Assembly (NCBI GenBank): GCA_022539475.1
Contig: VCMS01000238.1
Coordinates: forward strand, 1-64,000
Length of the DNA stretch: 64,000 nt
Reading direction: 5' to 3'
From: Gracilaria domingensis
Taxonomy: Eukaryota; Rhodophyta; Florideophyceae; Gracilariales; Gracilariaceae
Below the pieces are notes generated by a model, which was not told the DNA's origin, made no database searches, and was given only the letters and a program-made list of their open reading frames with translations. Both the position numbers and the translations under genes were made by a program. Shown here in pieces: positions 44,713 through 56,301 of this stretch (position 1 is its first letter; each line of letters begins with the position of its first letter).

Positions 44713-46368
44713 CAGAACTTCTGCCCAGAACCCGTGTCCTGTAGGCGTACTCTAAGCCTTCTCCCAATCTTAAACCCTTCGCCAGCCTTCTGCTTGAGTT
44801 TCGAGTCATTTGGCTCATCTGAAACATGCGAGAATAGAGTGGAGTATTTCTTCAACTCGCTGGCAAAAGATTCGTCTGCATTAGCTAATAGTTCTACCAT
44901 ACGTCTCCTCATGTATACGTGCCAAGTTATTATGCCGTCAGTGGCCCGAAACCATGGTTGCACACATTCGCAATTTCCGCTCATGTACACTGCTTTAGGC
45001 CGCCAATTGTATCGTAGATTAACGAGATACCGGCATTCACCAAACACGTTCCTTGAACAGAATGAATGCCTCATTGTTTGAAATAGATACGCGCGTCCCA
45101 TCTACTAAAGCCTCCGCAATACATTTCAGATGAACGGCATCCAAAAGAAATTGATCGGTATGGGCCATTTGACCACCATTAAAACTTTTCCAAGAGAGTA
45201 GCATAGCCCCGAGCCCAGCAATATCTTCACGTCGAACTTCAGATTTCTTGAAACGGCGTACAGGTTGTACAGCTCCTCTGACTTTTTTGTTTGTTAGTCT
45301 TGCTAGCCTTGCAACATCGCTCTTGCAAAGCTGCAACTGAGTGAGCAGTTTCAGCTCCTTTTTATTAAGCACTGAATCGCGTTCTCTCGTATGAGTTGCA
45401 AACGCCGCCAACACACGTTTCTTCATGCAAAACAAGAGGTCTTCACCGGTGAAATCATCAATTCTTCGACTTTGTTGTTGGACTTGTGCCGTGAGGGTAA
45501 CAAGACTCTTTATGAGCGTTAGATAATGATCCCCAACAGCTCTCAACTCCCTCTTCTACCTTTGGGCACTCTGTAGACTCTTTTTTGCAAGATTTGATAC
45601 AGTTCGGACGCCGGTGCTGTTCACAAGACGTTTTTCACTTGAGTTGCGCCGTCTGACGCCGTCCACCGATGGAGAAGGATTTTCAATGTCTGCGGTTGCC
45701 ATACTTGCAGTGGTTGAGGCTTCGATCTGAGAATTTTTGACTCTCACACTAGAAGTCTGTTACTGCAGTATAGAAACTCTTCTTGGGAGACGATGATGGT
45801 TTGTTTCGCGACGTGTCCTCGATAAGCTTGTAAATCGTTGTTAAAGGGCGAGTTTGTGACTTTCCCGTTGGCCTTTCACGACGATGTGCATTTGGGCGCT
45901 CAACTAGATCACCCAAGCCCTTTCGTTTCTCCTTGGCGTAGGCTTCATCGGTTGGACTCAATTTCTTGGTGGCATGAGGCGGCTTCACTGGCAGCGATGG
46001 AGATCTCGGTCGATCTTTTCTGGCGACGGTGGGCACACTCTACGTTGGCGAACGAGGCAGCGATAGTGTAGGGGGATAGAGGCATGGTTCGCATTCGCCG
46101 TTCTGTGTGGCTGTTGTGGAAGCGCTGAACTTGCATCGGGAGAGCGATTTGGCGCTTGTGCGTGCGTCGGGGATTCGGTCTGCAACGAAGAAGCGCGATT
46201 TGTCGGTTTTCCAGATTTTCTCTTCTTGCTCAAAACAGTGCACACCATGGGAGAGCGGTTGTGTGCCGGAACGGGGGTGTGGGCAGAACTTGCGGCATGA
46301 GCCGTTTGCCGACGGACCGCAGGGTTTTCGGTGTTCCGCGCTGAAGCAGAATTCGGTGACCAACACAA
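44712..46368 (-). pseudogene. Unrecognised basic protein, several frames
   Basis: Protein-like sequence runs the same way in consecutive frames. 46368-45985 is Ser/Pro/Ala-rich and basic. 46036-45749 is Lys/Arg/Pro-rich (SPSLPVKPPHATKKLSPTDE). 45747-45556 joins in frame, across a single TAG at about 45554, to 45546-45037. The latter is helical and includes GEDLLFCMKKRVLAAFATHT and LLTQLQLCKSDVARLARLTN. 45101-44712 overlaps it in another frame and includes IITWHVYMRRRMVELLANAD. The basic disordered N-terminus and helical C-terminus would suit a nucleic-acid-binding protein, perhaps an element's accessory protein, but no domain is recognised. One stop and two frame changes suggest decay; introns are an alternative for the frame changes. 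Confidence 0.4.
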
Positions 46369-46389
46369 GGGGGCAGACGCCTTAAGGGC

Positions 46390-46740
46390 GAGTTGATCGT
46401 TAGCAGGGGCGCAGGTGAAAGGGTAGATAGCCTTTCAACGCGGCGGAGGCGGGGCCCACAGAACTTTCCGCGACAACTCGCGCACGGCGGACGGCGTGTT
46501 CGAGTTGGGCAGGTAGCGCGACATGACGAACGCCCGCCCGTCCTTCATGCACCTGAGCTGCACACAAACGTACGCCCGTGATCATGCACTTCAGCTGCAC
46601 ACAAACGTGCGCAGGAAGCCGAATCACGTCTCTACTGCTTCGTGCGACAGCCACGCGTTGCGTTCGCCAGACGCGCTGCATGCGGCTGCTGTGCCAGCAT
46701 CTGCTGCAAAGTTCCCGCTGGCCGCTTTCCTATAGGCGTT
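46390..46740. other. GC-rich segment with a 37-bp direct duplication
   Basis: Two copies of a CATGCAC-TGAGCTGCACACA-AACGT-like unit begin at 46546 and 46583. The segment is GC-rich and open on both strands. The minus frame 46681-46400 is Arg/Val/Ala-rich with HVCVQLKCMITGVRLCAAQV, which reads vaguely like a helical repeat, but I cannot support a gene. Confidence 0.35.
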
Positions 46741-47025
46741 TACGTAGCCTTGCTTGAAGGACGTCTAGATGCTCACAACGGACTAAGCAGCTTTCACCGT
46801 TGTCAGTCATGCTCTCCGTGACACGTTACTAGGGGTCTTAAGCAGCGTGTTCACTAAACGACAGTGTAGAACAAATTTGCTGGCAGTTCAACCCTTGAAG
46901 GAGGGTCATCCTGCAGGTAGTGTTTCTCAACGAGAAACTATTTGTGGCTTCTAGAACCGGCTGCATACAACTAAGAGCCTCAATTCGAGGCCTGCCCCAA
47001 AGAATTGAAAAGGATCTCGGAAAGA

Positions 47026-47640
47026 CTACGAAGTTTGTAATACACCTTCTGATTCCAAGTCGCCAAGCAATGATATCAAAACAATATGCGATGGACGGAA
47101 TATCAGTTCTGGCAATGCATTGGTGCGCTCAGCGGCCGCAAGGTGATCCTGAAGCAGATGATGCCTTTTTCGTCCAGTTCTACTTAGTCGAACTTGTTCC
47201 ACAATCATTTTGCAATGTTGAACTCGGTACCGATTCTTTCTTTCTTGCTCGGCGGCTGTGTGAAGGAGATAGTAAATCGCTTCCAATCTTCTCAAAGCAG
47301 GAAGACTTGTTCTCATCAATGCCAAACCACTGTCGTCGTCTGAAATGCTCTTCAGAATGAAAACTGCTGATATCAAGATATTCTCTTGATCTAGATAGAA
47401 TTGGGCACAGGTAACAAGCACGTCGATGAAGTTCTCGACAGAGATAAGATCTGCTACACGGTTTTGTACCTCACAGAAATCGTGAACAATTCGCATACCG
47501 AGGTGAATGAGCCGGATATATGTCGGAGTCCTGTGCAGGTATCGCTTATTCGTCCTACAGTTACCATCTCTCAAAGGGCTCTAAAAAAGCCAGCAGAACG
47601 ATTAGAGCAGACTCGAGTCTGTTAGCCTTCACGTCGCATA
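47026..47640 (-). pseudogene. Helical-repeat (ARM-like) protein fragment, possibly ASPM C-terminal type
   Basis: The 182-residue frame from 47574 reads as paired helices: MRIVHDFCEVQNRVADLIS, ENFIDVLVTCAQFYLDQENI, LISAVFILKSISDDDSGLAL, LRRLEAIYYLLHTAAEQERK. The alternation is typical of armadillo-like repeats. The last element, followed by basic sequence, resembles the end of ASPM (abnormal spindle) proteins, where an ARM-like unit is followed by a xIYxLLxxxxxxxxxN segment; that likeness is weak. Upstream, ESALIVLLAFLEPFERW in another frame looks like one more helix. Only a fragment is present and no start or partner exon could be defined. It may be part of an intron-split host gene. Confidence 0.35.
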
Positions 47641-47907
47641 GTCGGTAACATCTTCCACCACGACGATAAAGGCTCGATTCGTGGAGACCATTTTAGCAAA
47701 GCCGTTCCTTTGTTGTGCGCAACTACGCGTTGTCTGCTGAACTCCAAAAGCAATCTATCTACGCCTCTTACTAGAGCGGCTTAAGGGGCAGCCCATATTG
47801 TTGCAAGCGGCAACGACACCGAGCGCTCTACGTTGATTGTGTGTAGGTACTGTTACGCCAATCTCACTGAAGCTCCCAAGTGTTGGCTCTAAATTTTGCT
47901 TTCCCAG

Positions 47908-47915
47908 TATAAATA
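47908..47915 (+). promoter_or_regulatory. TATA box candidate
   Basis: TATAAATA lies about 109 bp upstream of an ATG (48024) that begins a signal-peptide-like sequence on the plus strand. Confidence 0.35.
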
Positions 47916-48023
47916 CTAGGGAGCAGAAACACACCTAACGCTCTGCAGTTATGTCTCACACTCGGGCCATCGCCAAGCCTCCTCATCTCATGGAGGTATA
48001 GGCCTCAACAAGACCAGTACACA

Positions 48024-48524
48024 ATGAGATCTATCCCCATCGTTGCAAACTGCGCACTCCTTTTACTGTCTCTCTTCGCGATGCGCGGGCTGGTGCAACT
48101 GATGCAGTCCGTGCTCCACATGACGCCAGTTGCCGTTGCTGACGACCTCTAGATAATGGAGACCGAAGCGCCAACCAAGCCCGCTAGCGGTCAGAACAAG
48201 ACCGACACAAACAGGCGTGAAATCTTCATGTGCTTGAACGCATATCTGGACCGCTGCTTCGACACGCAAAGTAACTGTCACGATAGCAGCCGAAAGAGAG
48301 TTTGACTCGAACTTCCATCTAACAACAGGCTGTTGCTGCTGCAAGGCAAGTTTTCCGATACGCTGCTTTACGAGGCGGAAGGAGTGAATCGCGAGACGTA
48401 GCGGATTTGGTAGCCCGCCACGGTGATCATGCCTAGTGGTTGGGACGGCGACAACGGAGATTACGCGGAGATCGCGAGGTGGAGGAAGGTGCGCAAGGGC
48501 GTCATGGAGAGCATTCAAACATAG
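48024..48524 (+). pseudogene. Possible secreted-protein pseudogene
   Basis: The plus strand from the ATG at 48024 reads MRSIPIVANCALLLLSLFAM, a good signal peptide, then a short Ala/Val/Asp stretch and a stop at about 48151. The same frame continues with Cys-containing sequence (MCLNAYLDRCFDTQSNC) and ends near 48524 (ARWRKVRKGVMESIQT), crossed by three more stops. A TATA box precedes it. An equally long open frame exists on the opposite strand (48518-48063) without a recognisable product. I slightly prefer the plus reading because of the promoter and signal peptide, but neither is firm. Confidence 0.25.
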
Positions 48525-48528
48525 CCTG

Positions 48529-49695
48529 TCAGTAGAAGCTGACAGCTTCTACTGACTCAGCTACGCCAGTAGATTTCCCCCGCCCGTTTCCAGTCCGGCA
48601 GGGCTGTGCTGCCGAGGCTGCTCTCATAGCCAATCCAATCTGAGCAAATTTTTCAAGATCCAAATCGTTCAAGTCTGAACCAAACGGATGTTGAATCTCC
48701 GACGCGATAGCGTACATCCTGATGAAACGTAATGCGTCATTCAGTCAGCCAAATCTGCTCCTCGTTTCTAGATGGTTCCCAAAAACTTCCCGTAACACGC
48801 CATAAGCGATTATAGTGGCCCAAAGTACAGTGAACCAACCTGTAGAGATACATGTAATGAGAGAGAACAAAACGGTTGTTAAACAATAATCAAACCGCTT
48901 CTTGGGAGCTCAAGTTATGTCAGGCGTACCAGATGTCTCTGACAAAGCGAACGGTAAGATTATGAACCATATGGAAAGTAGAGCATTCAAGAGAATGAAA
49001 AACCTGGTGCAATCGGAAAGGATGACAAAAACATTGAGTGCTGCACAGATTTCTCCAGTAGCTCTATCTCCAGCTTCATGGCTATAAAATCTCTTGCCAT
49101 ATATGGTCTTCAGAGCAGTATATTCAGGGCGACTTGCCGCAACGAGCTGATAGGCTTTGACTACCTCAACGCAGTAGCGGGACATACTTCCCGCACAATG
49201 AACAGGCGCAAGATTTTCCTGAGAGAGGATCGCTTTGATCTCTCTGGTATCACGAGAGTTCCGCATTTCACTATTCATCACGATAGAAATAGCAGCTATG
49301 TGACCGATAATACGATTATGGTCTCCCTCGTGGATGTCTCCATCTTCAAATAGAGTTAGGGATTGAACCGCAAGGGAGTTACGGGATGAGTCAGGCATAT
49401 CAACCCATATGTATCCGGCATCCTTGAAGCGATCAAAAGCAGCATGTACATAGAATCCAAGAAGTAGAAAGGCTGAGTGGATGTAAGTCAGAATCAATGA
49501 GCAAACGAAATGAAATGCACACGCATGAAGAATCCTTCGTCAATATTGTAGTTTGTACGTACCTGCAAATGACACATAAGTTGCCACTGATACATTGATA
49601 CTTATCCGTGAAAGCCACCATTTAGCAGCTTCTGAACGATCTCTGGATACATACGAAAGCACAAAAGTCAGAGCTGTATAACAAGATATAATCAT
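48529..49695 (-). CDS. Bestrophin-like anion channel, four exons
   Basis: Four exons with GT-AG introns of 90, 90 and 78 bp give one continuous frame of about 302 residues: 49695-49563, 49472-48930, 48839-48797, 48718-48529. The ATG at 49695 is preceded by an in-frame TAG. The junctions restore family sequence. FAAFLLLGFYVHAAFDRFKD corresponds to the FRTNxxYxRWxE segment; SETSGWFTVLWATIIAYGV to the last membrane helix; EIQHPFGSDLNDLDLEKFA to the conserved E-x-PFG-x-D-x-NDL motif near the C-terminus. Before it, VHCAGSMSRYCVEVVKAYQL and IWFIILPFALS are further conserved parts. Bestrophins form pentameric chloride or bicarbonate channels; algal and plant members act in thylakoid or plasma membranes. 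Which membrane is used here is unknown; no clear transit peptide is visible. This is the best-supported intact gene of the window. Confidence 0.85.
48840..48929 (-). other. Bestrophin gene intron 2
   Basis: Donor GTACGC after ...ACATCTG and acceptor CTACAG before GTTGGTTC; 90 bp; phase 1. Joining gives SETSGWFTV, the family sequence. Confidence 0.75.
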
Positions 49696-49868
49696 CAAAG
49701 TCCTCTATGGAATTAACCTCACGGCGACTTCCCCAAAGACTAATTCGTCTTCGTATCTGGGGCCGACGCAGTAGTTATCATTCGCACTCCCACTTTTTGT
49801 GGCAAGAAAGATGTACGAGAGTAAGTCGACTCATGAACAAATCCCACAGTTCCACTTGGGCTGTTGTG

Positions 49869-50675
49869 TTACATTTCGTGAAGGGAATGCTTAATTTCTT
49901 CGGAAAACGAGTGCAGCGGAATGTCGAACTGATCAAAACCAAAGTAATCAGCAAGATCCTATCCATGTTTTATCAGATAGATCACTGAAAAAACGATGGG
50001 AATGATGTAGAAGAATTCCAACCATCCATTGAACTCGATCAATACTAGTGGTAGGAGGCCTAACCAGAAGACGGCAAAGCCCTTGAGATGTACCGTGAAT
50101 AACTGCGAAATGGGGAAAGTGTGCATAGCGGGGCATTCGTGAACAGCAATATCTATCTTTCTCAATGAGTAGGCGACGGTCTCCCCGTCTCCTCTCATCT
50201 GAGAAGCAGAAGCCTGACAGGTCTTATCACCACCACAGTCGAGACTGTTGTTGTAGCCATATATCACATCCATAGCGTGTTCGAACAGATTGTCGGACCC
50301 ATCGAAAGCAGCGACGTTCTTTGCAGACAGAATGTTGAGTAGTTCTGAGGTGACCGTCGTATCTCGAAGATGCTGCTTGGCGGCGTTAGGCAAGCTGCAA
50401 ACTATGAGAAGAGGCGTTCCCTGTCTCTCTGATGCCAAGTTCCCGGACTGCAGGATATGGCAAACCTGAAAGCGGCTTCTTGAATTGCGGGTTTCAGTTT
50501 GCGCTGCCAGATTTCAAGTCCTCTCGAGTATCGCTGATAAGCATCATTCAACCGAAAAGCCAACACAAGGGATATATCAAGATTAACAAATGTGCCGTTT
50601 TCAAACCTGGAGCCAGCGCACCGTGCAAAAAGGTCTAATAAGACGATGTTGTTGATGGTGATGGTGACTCCTCTT
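49869..50675 (-). pseudogene. Second bestrophin-like gene, interrupted paralogue
   Basis: Upstream of the intact bestrophin gene and in the same direction lies a diverged paralogue ending 174 bp before its start codon. DISLVLAFRLNDAYQRYSRG and LEIWQRKL match the FRTNxxYxRWxEGRxLW segment. LLIVCSLPNAAKQHLRD and FPISQLFTVHLKGFAVFWLG with LLPLVLIEFNGWLEFFYIIP match the later helices. DYFGFDQFDIPLHSFSEEI matches the PFGxDxNDLPL C-terminal motif. A frame change at about 50465 and an in-frame TAG at about 49960 interrupt an otherwise collinear frame; no plausible intron removes either. The first membrane segments are not found, so a 5' exon may be missing. It could be a recent pseudogene or contain assembly errors. 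Confidence 0.7.
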
Positions 50676-50839
50676 CAGGAAGTGTGGTGGAAACCGGAGC
50701 TGACTGCTCGTCAAAAATCCAAGAAAGCTTCATGTCTCAACTGTGGGCTACAGCTGATCTCACGTGACGGTACCGACGGTACATCTCATCTCTCAATTCG
50801 TCATGTGACGTTTGGCTCCTATTTATGACGTCATTTTGA

Positions 50840-52110
50840 ACTATTTCGTGCTCGTGCCGCGCAGATCAGTTGTCGTGCGCCACGAGTAGCGTGAGCCTCT
50901 GCGGCGTTCTTTACGTCGAGCGAGCATGTCTACGATTCCGCTCCTACACCACGCAGAATAGCTTGGCTAGGGGCTGTGTTCCACAGAGCGCTCCTTCTAT
51001 GCTCCTGAGCGCTCGGCAGGATCCTGATTAAACTCTGTTCCTACCACAGCATAAGTCGCATGTTGTGGAAACCTGTTCTGTCCTCAATATGAACCTACCA
51101 GCCCTCTTTGGCATCCAACATTGCTGACAGGATTTCGCGTCATCCGTATGCGAACCCAAGCCGTACTGTGCTTTTTTGCGTTCGTCTCCTTATGTAATAC
51201 TCACTAAGCTGCGAGAGAGCGTACAATCGCCTCAAACAGGAGGCTATCTCGCCTTTTAGTGCAATTTGTCATCTTCAAAAGTCGCACAAAATCCTCGCCT
51301 TCAATGCGCCTTAACAATATCGTCTGAACCACACAGTCAGTGCCGTTCATGTTGCCCTCATCGGTTCCAAAACACCTCGTGCTAGCTACCTGCTTAATGT
51401 ACACGCCTCAATCGAATGACCTCCTCAAAACACCACCCAGGCGCTTGCTGATAATGCTATCACAATTATTTCAGTTCTTGGACCCCAGTGTCGAACACAA
51501 CTTTGCTTCATGACAAATTCAACAGATCGCTGGATATTGACATCGATGTGCTCAGTCCTGGCATTGATGTGCTTCACTCTGTCGAGGTTCTGTTCGTTGA
51601 TCAAATTGACCGGCTCACATAAAAAGACCTTATTACTGTGTATGGCATCAACGACAACGGTATGCAGGACGATAAACTCAGGACTCTGACAGAAATCATG
51701 GATGTCGTCGGTGTCGCAGGTGCAAAACGAGAGTTTAATGTGAATCGCTTTATTGCTCACCGTATGAAAATGCATGAGAAAGATCCCTCTATTTGGCTCT
51801 ATGATACACACAAGTGTTGTATATTTGCTGTGTTCCCGTACAACCTCGAGCTACCACTCACAGTTCTGTCTCCGACAGTCTGGTAGGATGGTTTTGTATT
51901 TTGTCACGAAAGCTACGATTATTTTGTTCACTTGTCCTGTGAATACCGAGACAGTACGATGGCCGAGACAGAACGATGGCCTTTCAAACTTGTAAAATAG
52001 CATTTAAACAATCAGATGCTATAGGTCGCCTACAGACCCAACTGCAGCATGCCGGAAAGAATATGGCCCATGCCCGGGCTTCACTTGCTCTGGCAATCGG
52101 AACCTGCGCT
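50840..52110. other. No firmly supported gene
   Basis: Frames at 51638-51886 plus and 51811-51425 minus overlap over most of their length and neither has recognisable motifs. A palindromic-looking GGTACCGACGGTACA segment lies at 50769-50784. Nothing else stands out. Confidence 0.3.
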
Positions 52111-52119
52111 TCATTTGGT

Positions 52120-53270
52120 TCATGCATCGGTGTCACTTTCGGAGCTCTCTGGTCCAAAGACGTCAAACATAATTTGCTGAGCGTCTTGGCATATTATTGA
52201 ATGTCCAGATTCAGATCTAGGGAGACGTTGCTCACTAGCTCCACTTACCTCGTTCTGAGAACTCTGCTTTTGTCTTGATGCAACATTAGATTCTTCAATT
52301 GAAATCTTTGACACCAGAGGGCCATTTTTGTGCATTGCTGTAGATTGTTTTCGCTCGTTGACATTAAACCATCGTCACGTCTGATTTGGGCATCTCAACA
52401 ACTGGAATCAGCGAATGATGGAAGACGCTGACAGGTTGCGTCTCAACATGGACCTCGTACAAAAACTCTCCACTGGAAATAGCACTTTGAGCCTCGATCT
52501 GTGATGGAGCAGAAACATTCTCTCCGGCATTATTCACACTTTCACTATTCGGATCACCTACGGAGTTGGATGAACATCTTGGTGAATTACTAGGATCGAG
52601 AGAACCTCCACCCGTACATGAATTTGAACAGCCAGTAATACTGGTTTCTTGCTCTATATTTGGATCATCAGCGTCCTTGTTATGCTTGTTTTTCTTGGTT
52701 GTATTCAAGCCTTTGCTGTATTTTGCGTACCATTGACGTCGCTTTTGTTGACGGCGCGCTTTAGACTCAGACGATTCAGATTCTCTCTGTATCCTGTATC
52801 TGGTTCGCTGTTTGGCATTTTCCTTTACCCTGTTTTGACCCTTTTCTCTCCAGTTTCTCTTCCGAATCGCTTCATAGCGTGGTAATTGGGCTATGTTGCC
52901 CGGTGCGACGGTGACCTCGTGATTCTCTTCGTTTTCCAAGTAATTCTGTGTGATTGACACAGTTTTCAGTGCAATTTTTCTTGCATGCCGCGGAACAAGA
53001 ATTGTTTTCACCGGATATTGAACGTCTTCTGGAATATGTACTTCTTTGTACGTATCAGATGCTGTCGTTCGAGAGGTCATCTGTGTAGGTGAGCGTCCCT
53101 TCCGCACGCGTGATCTTGTAACATGTCCCATACCGCGGGACATGGTCCAACTTGTACCGTACAAGACGACCACCAATTTTTACACGTTGCGCCGTGTTCA
53201 CGTGTACTGGGCCACCGTATTTTCTTGTAAGAAGCTCGGTCCTCTGCGACCAGTGTCTAGCCCTCGCCAT
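52120..53270 (-). pseudogene. Hydrophilic ORF series, possible 3' end of an LTR-retroelement pol (fossil)
   Basis: The order along the minus strand begins with a compact basic block at 53270-53055 (GGRLVRYKLDHVPRYGTCYK, then AEGTLTYTDDLSND). It looks like the small beta-barrel tail found after the integrase core of LTR retroelements. A long hydrophilic frame follows at 53176-52364, rich in Lys, Arg, Ser, Asn and Glu, then an acidic Ser-rich end to 52120. No integrase core, reverse transcriptase or LTR is visible nearby, so the assignment is tentative; a host nuclear protein is the alternative. The copy is broken in about two places and is taken to be old. Confidence 0.3.
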
Positions 53271-53299
53271 GTCAACTGCTAAGGCATGAAACGCTGTGG

Positions 53300-54090
53300 A
53301 CTACTTCGATTCGACTACATCCGTGTGAGATTCGTGGTTCTTCAGGTGTGCTCCATCAGCAAACTGTGGTCTGTCAAACGTTGCAGGTGCAGACGATTTT
53401 AAAAAGCTTGAGCTTGGATTCAATCATCGGTCTCATCTCTTTCTTGGCATGGCCGGGGGAAATTTTTGATCCGCAGCGCAGCGTTTCCCCTCACTACGGT
53501 TCTTTACGACTACCCCTTCCTTTCAGAAGTTCGGACACTCTAAGCCGGCCCAACTCTATCATCGTCACTTCAATGGTATATTGATGTCCGTTCTGTACCC
53601 TTTTCGGTGGGTACAGATCAGAGAGTCCATAGTGGGCAATTGCAATCTGAACCTTCTGAACCCACGATTTTAGGGGTGTTTGGAGGGATTGGAATTTGTT
53701 TCATATTAGGGGTATAAGGTGGGTACAGATTTAAGGGAATGAAGTCTGAATATCATCTGCTGTCTGTCCTAGCATGATGGTACTTTTGGAACACCAAAGT
53801 TGCCCAATGCTCCCTGAAATACATTTCCAATAATGTGATATGCTACGGCTGAACAGATAGGACGAAGACAAGCTGTATCTCAAAACCTTTTCGGAACCTT
53901 CATATTTTCTTTACTGCTTCGCTGAGATTGTCTGTTAAGTTGTACACTATTGTATGGAGCAAGAGTTGGGACCGAAAGTTCTCTCAATCAACTTCGATTA
54001 TACCGAGAAGCATATTTCTCGAGAGCATCACTTCGTTCCTAGTTTGTGAATTCTGCGAATTGCAATTGAACTCTTCTTGGTCCAAGAACG
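53300..54090. other. No supported gene
   Basis: Short frames only, with no motif or repeat recognised. Confidence 0.35.
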
Positions 54091-54092
54091 TG

Positions 54093-56301
54093 CTATCGTG
54101 TATGATTGTCAAGAAAATGGCGACGTTTGGCAATCTCTAGGAATCCAATGGGCCTCTTCACGCAGTTTGAGGGCTCTATGGTCGTGTCCGATCTTCTTCG
54201 GTCCTCCGTGTAGAGAAGATCAAGATAATCATCATAAGCGCATCCGTAGTACCAACAGATCCCAAAGAATCCTGCATGCACAACCCGGTTGTATCCTTCT
54301 TGAACAAGAACGATCTCAACTTCGTATATATATCGAATATCTCCGTAATACACGTCCACGGAAATCTTTGAACGCCGATCTCCACTTGATTGAGAGAGCC
54401 GTAAATCTCCGTATTCGTCATCGCTCTCTTCAAATCTCTCAAACTCAGCAGCAACACAATACTTCTGACGGGCATCGATTCGCAACCTACCCCGGTCTTC
54501 AAAGCATTTCAGAGTTACAATCGTGAACTTTGTAGCACTAGTCGATACCAGTGCGTATTTGAACTGCTTAATAGTACGAATGTGGTATGAACGTGTATTC
54601 TGAGAAAGGTTTTCCTTCACGAACTTTGTCACCGTCGCATTGATCGCATTCGAACACTCTACAACCTTTTCTGTGCCTCTAAACCTTATACCGCACACTT
54701 CTTCATGCTGCGCACAGGAATCATTAGATATCATAGATTCCTCCTGGTTATCGTCGATATTCAGTTTGGCTTCATCAGATATCTTTGGAGCAATGCCATC
54801 ATTCATAAGTCTCAACGCGAAAAGACGGTTGCTTTTGTGGAATAAGTGGGAGTTCACGTTCGTTCTGCTTGTCATTCGTCTTTCCATATCGCCAAGAAGC
54901 CTCTCAACTAAGAACTGAGAAGTGACAGAAAGAGGCCCGCACTCTCTCAGGAGATCCGGTAAGTGGATTATGTAACGGGTGGATGGGGTGAAACAGTATG
55001 AAGCGGAAGGGCCCGTTGAGAACTCGTGAACGAACCGAACGTATGCTTCTTCTACAACATGTTGCAGATCAAAAACCGCTTCTTCGTCGCATCAATATTT
55101 AAATGAAACCCGGACAATCCTCGACGTGAGCCACCACAGCCTGATCTTGTTTTTGCTTACATTGAAACGATGAAGGTATGGCAAGAAGTACATCTCAGGC
55201 GAGTCGCTTAAGGTCCTCAGCCTTGTGTTTTCCAGTACAACTCAATGTTAGTGGGGCTCTACCCCATGAAACTGGTATGCCGCTCGATGCTCGCTGCATT
55301 TCTCTATCTATCTTTTCCAGAACATCGTTGGTTATGCAATATTTGGGCATATGCGCTGCCTTCTTATGGTTCTTGTGAAGTCCACACATTAACTTTGCGA
55401 CTTACTTGGTCCATCCGATGAGAACCAGATGCATTACGTCATAAGGAAATGAGTACTTGGCGTCCAATGAAAGCTTCCGTAGAACGCAATCCTTTTTTAT
55501 CCCTGTGTCCTTCACGATACCCCTTTTGTGAACACATGCATCCAATTCAGGTCTCAGTCTTTTCCAAGTGGAGATTATATCCTTTTCTTCCCTCCGTGGT
55601 GTGCACTCGATGTGTATTATGTCACCGGGACGATATTCTTGTCGGCCGTTTCGTCGAGGGTTCATCACTGCTTTCATAATTTCTTTGGGGATCTCAGGGA
55701 TGACATAAGATGCCTTCAACGAAGGAACATAATCTTTTCTCTTGAGACATAATCTGCAGAATATGGTTCCCGAATGTCCCACATAGCCCAGAATCTTTGA
55801 TGCAGCAGGCCAGTCAGCGGTGAAGAACGTGACGTACACTCTTATCCGACGAGTTCGATTGTCATTGCAAAGTACGGATATTCCTTCTCAAGTCTTCGAA
55901 AGTCATCCACAAGAACCTGTAGAAACGTATCAAAGTATTCAGAGCTATGTGATCCAGGAACTATTCCAAAACTCAACGCGTTGTTCGCTCTTTCTCTTTC
56001 TTTCGGTGCACGCTGTTGAATTTTAGGTCATTGCCCGTTACTGGCAGCTCTCCACGTGCGTAACCAAGAGCTTGAAGGTACCGTTCCTTGCCGCCCACAA
56101 TCAACCATCGTTCTGCCATAAAACGAACTCCAGCCTCCGCCACACCACTTTCTGATTCAGAGGACAATATTTTGCTGTCCAAAGGCGAGAGATCTTCGCT
56201 GATCTAGGCAAACCGTCCACTTCATCACCCTTTCCTTCATGTTTAAGGCTGCTGTCTACATCCATATTTTCAAGGCACAAATCGCCTTCATAAGAATTCA
56301 T
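54093..56301 (-). mobile_element. CACTA (En/Spm, Tnp2-like) DNA transposon remnant
   Basis: Blocks follow the order of Tnp2-type transposases along the minus strand. An acidic N-terminal part is at 56301-55973. FFTADWPAASKILGYVGHSG with FCRLCLKRKDY (55839 onward) is the D-xP-A-x-K-xLG-xx-GH-xG/C-xxC signature. FPYDVMHLVLIG (about 55440) is the FPYDxMHL block. IPVSWGRAPLTL with GKHKAEDLKRLA (about 55280-55195) is the region before the last catalytic part. VDVYYGDIRYIYEVEIVLVQ (about 54350) fits the C-terminal beta-rich region. Stops or frame changes lie between most blocks (for example after 55402 and after 55195), so the gene is dead. The CACTA end sequence and 3-bp duplication were not found by eye. 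Confidence 0.75.

Noticed and set aside
46390-46740. Possible IQ-motif repeats near the ARM-like fragment, which would support an ASPM gene
   Set aside because: The order is wrong (IQ repeats precede the ARM part in ASPM) and no clear IQxxxRG pattern is present.
48063-48518. A 151-codon minus-strand frame beside the bestrophin gene
   Set aside because: No recognisable product. The plus strand of the same stretch has a TATA box and signal-peptide-like start, and the bestrophin gene ends cleanly before it.
52100-52200. KDVKHNLLSV on the plus strand, resembling the pre-integrase segment of copia-type elements
   Set aside because: Only about ten residues agree and nothing on either side continues the match.
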